Assembly (NCBI GenBank): GCA_905221605.1
Contig: CAJNDS010002815.1
Location: 1-64,000 of the forward strand
Source of the DNA: Symbiodinium natans
Taxonomy: Eukaryota > Sar > Dinophyceae > Suessiales > Symbiodiniaceae
Reading direction: 5' to 3'
DNA length: 64,000 bases
Shown one piece after another: positions 28,361-37,200 of the stretch (position 1 is its first letter; each line of letters opens with the position of its first letter). The position numbers and the translations under genes are program-made. The notes below the pieces were generated by a model. That model had not been told where the DNA came from. It was given only the letters and a program-made list of their open reading frames with translations, and searched no databases.

Positions 28361-29680
28361 ATGATCCCGGACACGTCCATCACAACGATCCTGGAGTACA
28401 TGTACTGGCACTACGAAATCAACATCGGCTTGAAAAGACACGAGTTTGAGTCCCACTTCAGTGACGCCCAGCTAACTCGCATGAGAGAGCAACTTGCCAG
28501 GCTTCGGCACCAACATCCACAACCTATACAACTTCTACGGTGGAGTCCAGCTAGAGCACTGACAGTTCCGGCTTCTACCACAGTGGCCTGGCTTCCTCAA
28601 CATGTACCGCCAGCTGGACCATACGGACCCTTCGTGCAGATCAACAGCGAAGACCACATTCAAATCACAGGACTGGTCCTCCCGCTCCATGAAATCAACG
28701 CGTTGAGATGGACGTGCAAAGCATTCGAAGGTCAGTGCCACAAACTATACAATGCAGGACCCGACCTTCGATACATGCACCATTGTCTACGGTGCACCCC
28801 AGAACCACAATGGACAATCCACGAGGACGAGCACAGAATCCAGCTGGACATGGCACACCTTGCTCGATGCATGCTCCGCTTCCGTCAACCGGACCAACCA
28901 TATCCTCACATAGGCGAATCAGCCGAACATCTGTTCCACGTGGACCCGCAAGTTTTGGACGACATCATTCAGACTCAACTCAACTACTTCTACCTGTTCG
29001 CATTCCATTTAGCGATTGATCGACAACAGGAACGTGCGATGCTTCACACGTACACGGACCCCGGCGACATCGAACCTCCGATGTACCACGAATCTCATGT
29101 CGAGTTTCCCGACACATATCCGCAATGGACGGATGGCACAGACATATCCGAGATATACGGCGTGCTCCTTACGACCCTCCCTCTACAACCGTGGAAGATC
29201 ATCAGCGCCGCTCATCGATTTCTACATCATCGACATCTCCAGCACTTCATCAAGTACACCACCATCACCAACCAGATTTGGACGTGGCAAGTACACCAAG
29301 AAGTCGATTTCAACATCAGAATGTCACCCAGCGAAGTGTACACCCTCCTCAAGAACATTGCGTCGTACTGCCAACAGAGCTACAACTTCACCAACTCAGA
29401 TGAACACAGGGACATAGTGGAACAACAAGCCCAATGTGATCGCACCTTCGCCACGACCTTGATGATCAACTACTACAAGGATGCGGTGGCCATCCTGATG
29501 CGACCCAAGCCCATTGCTACAGCTACGATACATTGGATGCGGCAGCACAACCAAACTATCCAGAACATCATGCACCACGCGCTCAACGACAACAGAGAAT
29601 ATCTGCTCAACTACCACCACATGCGGCGAACGGACTTCAGACACAGTGGAGCACCAGTCACGACCCATCCCGATCATTAA
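28361..29680 (+). CDS. ORF10: unrecognised 439-aa protein
   Basis: The ORF starts at GAGCAATATGATCCC. Like ORF9 it is rich in His, Tyr, Gln and Ile and has similar length and overall texture, for example QLNYFYLFAFHLAIDRQQE near residue 210 and HQEVDFNIRMSPSEVYTLLKN near 315; the latter resembles a MTYDEVSTILK segment in ORF9. This suggests that ORF8, ORF9 and ORF10 could be a diverged family within the element. Function is unknown, and no membrane segments or metal sites are evident. Confidence 0.72.
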   Translation: MIPDTSITTILEYMYWHYEINIGLKRHEFESHFSDAQLTRMREQLARLRHQHPQPIQLLRWSPARALTVPASTTVAWLPQHVPPAGPYGPFVQINSEDHIQITGLVLPLHEINALRWTCKAFEGQCHKLYNAGPDLRYMHHCLRCTPEPQWTIHEDEHRIQLDMAHLARCMLRFRQPDQPYPHIGESAEHLFHVDPQVLDDIIQTQLNYFYLFAFHLAIDRQQERAMLHTYTDPGDIEPPMYHESHVEFPDTYPQWTDGTDISEIYGVLLTTLPLQPWKIISAAHRFLHHRHLQHFIKYTTITNQIWTWQVHQEVDFNIRMSPSEVYTLLKNIASYCQQSYNFTNSDEHRDIVEQQAQCDRTFATTLMINYYKDAVAILMRPKPIATATIHWMRQHNQTIQNIMHHALNDNREYLLNYHHMRRTDFRHSGAPVTTHPDH

Positions 29681-29867
29681 GACAATGACCACGTCCTCCG
29701 ACCTGAGACCCACTGCTGACCACACAGCTAAAAGAAGCGTCGGAGAAGCTCATGCTGCCTCTTGTGTTGCACAGTGTGCTTGATATGTTCCCCTTCCCTT
29801 GCCCCCACCACTGCTTTCCCATCTGAAGTAGACAGCTCAGTGACCACGTAGACCTCATCACAGCGCA

Positions 29868-30197
29868 ATGACGTCCAATGAAGTGATGGCGGCATGGCTC
29901 ATCATGGCCGCATCGGACCCCAACGACATCACCACATGCTACCTCCGGCTCCCGGACCATGACAAAGCTCTAGCCGCACAGCACATCACCAACGCCATCA
30001 TGTGCAACGACGTTCAAAGGCTCCAACATGGCCACAGACCTCTCGGAGAACCTGAAGAGCAACGTGATTCCCCTGCGTCCAAGAAGGTCAAAACAGAAGG
30101 CAATCCAGACTCCACACGCGCCACTCCCCCAAGCTCGGCATCGGCATCTAACACCCGCTTCCTCAACTACAAGGGTTTCGCTCCTCTTTGCTGGTGA
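29868..30197 (+). CDS. ORF11: small 109-aa protein, probably frameshifted
   Basis: The ORF starts at GCGCAATGACG and has a helical N-terminal half followed by a Ser/Pro/Lys-rich segment with a basic patch (KKVKTEG), possibly a nuclear-localisation signal. It stops just after GFAPL. In the +1 frame the sequence goes on in protein-like fashion (FAGDKPIDLDSKPGMSTRT) to 30330, which suggests a single-base indel near 30180 or an unrecognised intron. It is a member of the co-oriented set with no family assignment. Confidence 0.5.
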   Translation: MTSNEVMAAWLIMAASDPNDITTCYLRLPDHDKALAAQHITNAIMCNDVQRLQHGHRPLGEPEEQRDSPASKKVKTEGNPDSTRATPPSSASASNTRFLNYKGFAPLCW

Positions 30198-30851
30198 CAA
30201 ACCCATCGACCTCGACTCGAAACCCGGGATGTCCACTCGCACTCACCCAAACCTCAACAACGAAGTGGACCCCAACGTAGTGTTCGTCACCAAGAAGAGC
30301 ACCATCTATCACCCGCAAAGGATGCGGTAAGATAATTAATTCAGCCGAGCAAGACGTCAAGTCCGACCAGAAGGCAGAGGTTGAGATGTTGTTCAAACCA
30401 TGCTCGACGTGCAGACCGTAATATCCTCAACCCCATCCCCCATTGGCATCAGACCTTATGGGCGCTGAGTAGGAACATGTGGCTTAGATGCACCACCGAC
30501 GCGGACTTTAACGCATGCAGAGCATCTTTCAGTTTTTGAGAGAGTGTGCAATTGCGCCAAAACATCTGACAATCAGTGTTCGACGCAGTTTCACACAGGG
30601 TTATTCCACGACCAGATGAACCACAGAACAGCGTCAAACAGCTGCCCTCGATGCTGAGCGTCAAGTGTCTGTGCAATGTCATCCTAGTGTGTGCGAATCA
30701 TTTGTCGAACGAAAGAGACTGGAGCCGTAAGTCGATGTAACATTTTCTTTGATTTGCTGCCTTGTGATCGTCATGTGCAGCTGCTTTGCATAGAGTAGCT
30801 GTTCCCATCACCTTGCTACACGCGCCTCCTTAACATCGGCAACACGATCCC
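30198..30851. other. Spacer after ORF11
   Basis: The first 130 bp may be the out-of-frame continuation of ORF11. The rest (30331-30851) shows nothing I can assign. Confidence 0.35.
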
Positions 30852-31025
30852 ATGACCAGCTACGAGATCATGTACCACTCCCGCGACATCCAGACCAGGG
30901 CGGACTTCGAGTATGTGATGAGTCACGAGGAGAGCACCAAGCGGGTGCAGGACATGCTCCTGAAGTGCCAAAAAAGGGATGATTACCATACACCCAGAAG
31001 CAGATCGTGTCCAAATCCCAATTGA
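30852..31025 (+). CDS. ORF12a: 57-aa ORF, possible 5' part of the zinc-finger gene
   Basis: ATG at 30852 opens a short helical ORF (start MTSYEIMYHSRDIQTR) that stops at 31025. The zinc-finger frame overlaps it from 30983, shifted by -1. The two may be halves of one gene broken by a one-base indel near 30980, or joined by splicing or frameshifting. I see no standard slippery heptamer in the right phase, so decay or sequence error is more likely. Confidence 0.4.
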   Translation: MTSYEIMYHSRDIQTRADFEYVMSHEESTKRVQDMLLKCQKRDDYHTPRSRSCPNPN

Positions 31026-31060
31026 CATCGGAAGCATCACAAGCACGGGAAGTCAAGAAG

Positions 31061-31222
31061 ATGAAATGCCACCCAACGGAGGACAGATATCTCGCCTGTC
31101 CAATTTGCAGGATTGCTTCCAGAACAGTGCGACAATGGGAAATTCACCTGCTAACGGCACCGCACAAACAAGCCAAACAAAGAGCTGAAAAGTTCGTGGA
31201 CTTGGACTACCTCTACGTGTGA
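31061..31222 (+). CDS. ORF12b: single C2H2 zinc-finger protein
   Basis: This 53-aa frame starts at the ATG at 31061 and is open upstream to 30983. It encodes one zinc finger of the form C-x2-C-x12-H-x5-H (CPIC at residues about 13-16, then HLLTAPH). The H-x5-H spacing is that of U1C/matrin-type fingers, which bind RNA or DNA. It ends with an acidic-aromatic tail. It is the last ORF before the right terminal repeat, so it may be a nucleic-acid-binding accessory protein of the element. Its N-terminus is uncertain because of the frame change against ORF12a. Confidence 0.55.
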   Translation: MKCHPTEDRYLACPICRIASRTVRQWEIHLLTAPHKQAKQRAEKFVDLDYLYV

Positions 31223-31250
31223 ATTCCATGCTCTCAATCCATTTGTCGCC

Positions 31251-32112
31251 CCGAAAGGGGTGTGTGTGGCACACCGCTGTACATGCGGGAAGTTGACGTA
31301 CCTGCAGTGATGGTTATAGACGTCCTGCAGTGATGGTTATAGACGTCCTGTAACGCAAGCTGTGTATGGTGCATCATCGCTGTTGCTTCAACCAGTCCTT
31401 CAAGAACGAGATTTTCATTTTGGGCATTTGGTGTTTGAGCATGGGTGAATTCTTGATGTCGTGAGCATGACACACCCCAAACCCCAGAAGACCTCGAGCC
31501 CATCAAGCTTGAGTGGATCGTGATGCTTTCAGCTTGTGTGTTGTGAATAGCAACTGAGCAGAATTGCGTGAGCATATCATTTTAGCATGGTGATGGAACA
31601 TGTCGAGCATGATGATGGACGAAAGCATGGAGAAGGTTCGGAACATGAGTGCTAGAGCATATGAGCTTGCACTGTGGAGCATCGGAGCGCGATGAGCAGA
31701 GTTGCGGGAGCATGAAGTGTGTAGCATTAGAGCATGACTTGCAGAGCATCTGAGCGTGATGAGCAGAATTGTGCCAGCATCAATTGTGGGGCATCAGAGC
31801 ATGAATTGTAGAGCTTCTGTGCGTGGTGAGCAAGCTTCTGAGCGTGGTGAGCAAACTTGGTTGAGCATGAGTGGTGGAGCATCAGAGCATGACTTGCAGA
31901 GCATCTGAGCGTGATGAGCACAGTTGAAGGAACATTTCAAGTACCTCATAGTATATTTCATATAAACCTTAATTCGCGACCCTTCTACCTCATCACTTTC
32001 GGACTCCTCTACTACCTCTTGCTTGAGCATCTCTACCTTCGGAGCATCTCCATCTACCAGTTTATGTGGAAGCACTAAAACAAAAAGTGTGTGTGTGTGT
32101 GTGTGTGTGTGT
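31251..32112 (+). repeat. Right terminal repeat of the giant element
   Basis: The repeat begins with the hairpin CCCCGAAAGGGG (31251-31262), then the GTGTG-TGG-CACAC and CCGC-TGTACAT-GCGG hairpins, and from 31291 matches the left terminal repeat almost base for base. A 23-bp segment (GCAGTGATGGTTATAGACGTCCT type) is doubled here but single in the left copy. It ends in a GT run at 32087-32112. Confidence 0.85.
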
Positions 32113-32427
32113 CATAGCGTTTTGGGCTTTCAACTTATGCATACACAGGTTCGTGGGTTCTCTTTTGGTCGATATGTGTGCAAATGGCTTTGAGGGTGTG
32201 TTTGGTCAGCTGGATGCTGCACTGTGTGTATGAACACGATACATTTTTCGAGATTGTTTTGGGGAACTTAAGGGAAACCCATCTGTTAAGCACCCTTGGC
32301 CCTGTGGCAACATCTGCAAGCAAAATTCCGAAGCCCTGCGAGTTTCTGAGGTTTAGAGTTTAGGGTTCAAGGTTTATTTAGGGTATAGGCTTCCGGTTGA
32401 GGGTTACAGGTTTCGGCGCTGTGCTCA
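32113..32427. other. Flank with degenerate telomeric motifs
   Basis: No gene is visible in this 315-bp stretch. Degenerate TTTAGGG-like words (TTTAGAGTTTAGGGTTCAAGG) occur at about 32350-32385. Confidence 0.5.
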
Positions 32428-33799
32428 TCACATGGCGAAGTCCTGAGGCACAACTGTAATGAGGTGGCCATCCTGCCGAGTGATGCAAGGACCACGAATG
32501 TGTAGGCTGTTAATGAAGCAAGCATTCTCGCTTCCTTTAAAAACATTCGGCCTCTTGTCCTTCTCGTAAAAGGTGCAGCAGGTGAACATGTACCCTGCAA
32601 AACTGCAATGGTACAGAACCTTTGCGACACCTTCAGGACTCGCCGCCAGCACCACATCCCCAGACTTGATGAGTCGCCATCTGGGCAAGGTAACACTGCT
32701 GCTCCACTGCAAGCCCGGTGCCGCCGCCAGGTCAAAGTGCTTGCAGAACATATCTGCCAACATAGGATCGGCTGCCCTTGGGCTTTGTAAGCACAAACCG
32801 GGCACGAGCTCATTCGTGTCGAGTGCATCTGAATGTGTTAAAAACACTTCTTGAAGTAAATGCCTTTCGCTTGGGAGTTTGTCTGAGCATTTGCAAAGCG
32901 TTTGAGCTCTTTGTGTCTCCTCTCATGCACAAAACATGCTACGAGGGATTTGTTCCGGAGATACTGTGTGGCCAGATGCAGGGCGAGGTGGCCTTTGGGA
33001 AGGAAGGTGGCAGTGGGGTAACTGGACTGATAGGCCTCAAGATGTGCTCGGATCGCCTGCCTCAGAACGGTGTGCTCCACATCTCCAGTGGCTGTCTTCT
33101 GCAAGATGTCCAGAACCCGGCATAGCAACATGAACGAATTGATGGCATTGCGAGCTGCAGCCCCCAAGGGTCGTGCATCTCTAACCTCCTGCAGGCATAG
33201 CCTGAACACTGGGTAGAAACCGAGGGCTTCCGAGGCTGACGATTTGATGTCGTAGTCCTTCGTCTTTTTCTTCTCCAGGAACTCCCTTACAGTGCTTGCC
33301 TTGGACCTGATCCATGCTGGCCATTCAAAGGCCTGAACTGCCTGATGCAGAGCCCCTGTGTGGGGTCAAAGGCCTCCAGCACGGCCGAACTGCACAAGGC
33401 ACCTTTGGGGCAATAGTTCAGGCCCAGATTGGTCTGCAAGGTGTCGAACTCGCCCTTGTTCAGGACATCATGTTGCTCTCGCAGGTACTGGAGAGTCCTC
33501 TGCAGGGAGGTCTTGCTGTGGATCAGAAACCTTGTCTCATCGGTGCAGGTGTGGAGCACCATGTTCTCGTGTAGTGACTCTGGGGCATTCCGACAGAGGA
33601 AGCAAAGCATCTTGCCGCTTGCCCCCTTGCATTCCAACATGTGTTTCAGTGCTGATTCGTCGCCTAGCAGCACATCCACCTTTGCCACGAGAACGAAGCC
33701 TGGGTTTCCAGGCCAGCCCATGTTCACTCCATGCCGAAGGTTGCAAAGACAATGCCCTCCGCCTGCATGCACGACCACCACACCTGGCAGCAGCTGCAA
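32428..33799 (-). pseudogene. Frameshifted transposase-like gene
   Basis: Three minus-strand open segments (33799-33287, 33313-32838 in another frame, 32847-32428) read as one protein of about 450 aa once two single-base frame changes are allowed, one near 33340 and one in a T run near 32840. The N-terminal part has a Cys motif (MLCFLC) after a helix with LLGDESALKHMLECKG, and the C-terminal part a His/Arg-rich helix (HERRHKELKRF). This texture resembles transposase or transposon-associated proteins with a CxxC zinc motif. I cannot name the family and could be wrong about the class. The frame changes indicate a dead copy. Confidence 0.5.
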
Positions 33800-34227
33800 T
33801 CTCTAACTCTCCTTTTCCGGCGCAAAGGAGGAGCTCTCGGCAGTGCTCTTCGAGGTGGCAAAGGCCACTGGCAGCTCCAAACAGGAGAAGGATCCACAGA
33901 CGACAGGGCAGTCAGTGATGCGACAAAGACAACGACCGAGAAGTTGGAGCGACTGGTTGCGAGGTGCCTGAAGATTGGTCTTCTCTGGCCCACACATCAT
34001 CTCCACGGCCATTGGAGCAGGATTGTCAGCATCGAACAATGTTCCCTGGCTTTATTAAAGTTGGGAGCGTCTGTCTCCTTCCTTGTTAAGTTGTTGAGTG
34101 TGAACGCACGTTCTCTCTCTTGCAAACTTCCTCAGGGTGGGAGCCTCTTTGCTTTACTAGCACCTTTTGGCAAATTTGTCTTGCGCATTGTGCAGTACGG
34201 ATAGCTTCGGCGTGAGGTATCTGCACC
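33800..34227. other. Gap between pseudogene and methyltransferase ORF
   Basis: This 428-bp stretch contains no supported gene. A minus-strand ORF at 33803-34039 might be an out-of-frame upstream piece of the pseudogene. Confidence 0.35.
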
Positions 34228-37200
34228 ATGTCGCAAGATCGAATCAGCAACATCGATGGAAGCGCATTTCAGTGTCTTGCCGACTTCATGTTGGGTCATC
34301 TCACTGAGTATGATGCTCTCTTTGCCAGAACACCAGCAACACATTTGTTGGAGTATCTTAGAGATGGATGTATCGTGTCTACACAAACTATGCAAGAATT
34401 GCGCCAAGTGCAGGGCTCAGAGCTCCAATCTATCTTACTCGTCAACCCTAGTAAGAATTTCCTTCATAATCTCAGGAAGGGTCTTACACAACAGACGAGT
34501 ATAACGATCGTGAGTAATTTGCACAGCTCACTTTCCATATCGGACATCCCATGTGTACTCTTCAGGAGTTATGATGAAGACTTCCTTCGTCAAATCCACA
34601 GCTTGACGGTTATTGGTGCCATTGAAGTGCAGGGCAAACGGGAATTTGTATACTTGGTCACTTACATTCCCAGCAGCTACCCTGTCCATCACACTTGCTA
34701 CTACATTGCCATAACGCCTTCTATGAAGCAAGAAGCCGCCAATACTGAAGTCATCATCGCTGGCACTGTTGGAATATTTGACGAGGAAGTTAAACACCTC
34801 AGTCGAGACTTTGGATTAGCTCACATTAGGAAGCCGCAGCAGCCCATCGTTGCGTTAACTGATCAGGAGAATCGATGTGTTGTTTGCCTCAGAGCGCCTA
34901 AGATCAGCGTTAGTCAACTTCAAGCGCTTATGCTGAAGGTTGAAGAGATGTATGATAAGGTGCTCAAACAAACTGAAGGCAAATCACAAATTGAGCTCCA
35001 GGTCTGGTATCGCTTTGCGCCTCTTGAAGGGATGCCGGGCAATAGTGTCAACTTCGTTGACCTCCCGTATACTATCAACTCTGCCCGAACTAAGGATGAA
35101 GCCTTTCAAGTGCATTGCATTCTCAATCAGCACAGGCTTATGAATGCGTTCCACACTGCCCCGGGAAAGTATCTGAGAATCTTTGCGGACCCCTATCAGC
35201 TTCAGAAAGCTATCCTGGGTCTTCGGCAAAAGCAGCTTACCATCCCTGACAGCCTCGCGTTGCATGCCGCAAGATTTCACATTTGCAATGTGAAGAACTC
35301 ACAGGAAATCTTTGCTTGGAAGGTGACTCAACCTTTCAACTCTACAGAGGTCTCTCTACAGATCACCTTTCACAATTGCACCGGGGACATGCAAGACATT
35401 ATTCAGGATCTTGAGTACATCAAAATTCCGGTGCAGTACAGAGGAATCGTACATGTATTAGCTGGCACTGATGTTGTCATACCTGCTGTCCATGTAACTG
35501 CTACTGTCGCCGCTGCCGATGCGCTCACCCAATGTCAATATTTCGACCTTCCTTGTGGAAGAACTGAAGTGCAATTGCTGCAAGAGGTTGTTGATGCCCC
35601 AAGATGGAGCAATAAGCCCATTAATCACATTTCCGAGAACCCTAGAGAACATTTTTTGAATTGCCACTCTGGGAGCGATAAGATTGGGCAAGGAAGATTG
35701 ATCCATGTAAGAGCAAGGGATGAGTATCACCCCTTATCCAAGCAACGAATTGCTAGTACAATTTGGCACAAGGATGACCTTGAAACACATTTCCTGATCA
35801 TCGACAGACAGGCGCCTTATGTTGTTCTGACTGGTAAATGTGAGGATGTTCCGGAACTAGTGAAGCTGCAGAGTGTCCAGACATTTCTCAGCCAAAATGA
35901 AGCCTTTCAAGGTTGGAGAGTGCCAGAAAACCTTCCTAAGGCTTCCCAAGAGGATGAAGACTTTACTGCTGAAATGGGATCTATCCAGTACTTGCTTGTC
36001 CGCATTACTGGTAAGACTGAACTAGAGATCCCGCTAGTTCTCAAAAATGGTCAACATCTCGCTTGTCATCCGGGATCTTCTGCGAGTAACAATGTTCTCA
36101 TCTCCCTACACCAGGGCGCGCTTCTATTCATGCCACGATGTCACTCATGTGATATCATCAAGTTGGTAGGGATTAATACTAGCGTCATCCATGCTTTTAA
36201 CATCCGCACTGATGATAGACTTAAGGCTACCGCAGCTAATAAGCCGAACAAAGCCAGATGTGCCAATCATCAGGATGAGAAGTCAAGCAAGGTTGCCATG
36301 GAGCAATCGGATACTGCCCAGTGCCCGACTTTGCTTCATGGAAAGCCTCCTGCTGTTAAAGGTGATGATGCGGCTGCCAACATGTTACCGGAAAATCCTG
36401 CCTCAGCACAGTTGAGTCAAGAAGGTGGGATTGGTAAAAGAAATATTGAGAGTAGCAAGGAAAAAGTTGAGATTGCTAGAAGACGTAATACTGTTTTAAG
36501 GTTTCAGGCGGAAGTCCCGGCCAACGTTCAAGAAGAAGTGCAAAGGCGCATTGCTGGCCTTTATTGCCCTGTTGCTGCTGCCTATCGAGTCATCTCGTGT
36601 GCTCAATGGAGCAAAGAGCAATGCCAGCATTACGCCCCCTTTCCTAAACAAGCAGCTCTTGTCCTTGCTGCGGTTGGATATAATATTCGTGAGGCCGCTC
36701 GAGCAAAGCTTGCACACATACTTGGTCTGACCTATCTTCAATTGGCAAGTGCTACACCATTGGAGCTTCAGAGCTTTACTGAGGTGTATAGTAAGGCCAT
36801 TTGGGCTATTCCGGCCAAGGAGCAATACACCATGCTTGTCCAGATCCATTGCAAGTGCTCCATGTGCCAGCAGCCGCAGCCCATTCTTGCTCTACCGTTG
36901 CATTCTGAACAGGACTCCTCTGATCAGATCAGTATCCTTGCTGATCTAGGTCAACTTGCTGACCTTGCGATTGCGTGCATGCAGCAAAACTTGAGCCCTC
37001 GCAATGACACGTGCAAACTTGTCATTCAAAGACTTCCGTCTTTCTTCTGCCTTCTCACACAGAAGATTCAGAAAAGCTCTCTTGCGCAAGTCTGCAAAAG
37101 CGAGGCTGATATTCAAAGCTTTCTTGGCAGTACGGTATCAGTCATGCAGCAGGCATATATTGTCGTTGCACTCGTTCTGCATGATCCTAGTGCTAAGCAC

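Larger units (their letters stand above)
1245..32092 (+). mobile_element. Giant multi-ORF reverse-transcriptase element
   Basis: Two nearly identical direct repeats bracket about 29 kb (about 21 kb without the nested copia element) carrying at least eleven ORFs all on the + strand. One encodes a GIY-YIG plus Penelope-like reverse transcriptase. Coding strands are uniformly rich in C and A and poor in G, unlike the flanking DNA, which marks the block as one unit. A fragment of a second copy at 326-489 and extra terminal-repeat units show that the element is repeated. The closest known architecture is the Terminon group of bdelloid rotifers, giant telomere-associated retroelements with many co-oriented ORFs. 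There the reverse transcriptase lacks an endonuclease; here one is present. Whether the ORFs move together is inference. Confidence 0.65.

Noticed and set aside
1245-32092. Integrated giant virus or Polinton/Maverick
   Set aside because: No type-B DNA polymerase, capsid, packaging ATPase, retroviral-type integrase or terminal inverted repeats were seen among the + strand ORFs; the ends are direct repeats and a reverse transcriptase is present.
31251-32112. Hammerhead ribozyme in the terminal repeat
   Set aside because: A CGAAA string occurs in CCCCGAAAGGGG, but no CTGATGA core was found upstream at a suitable distance.
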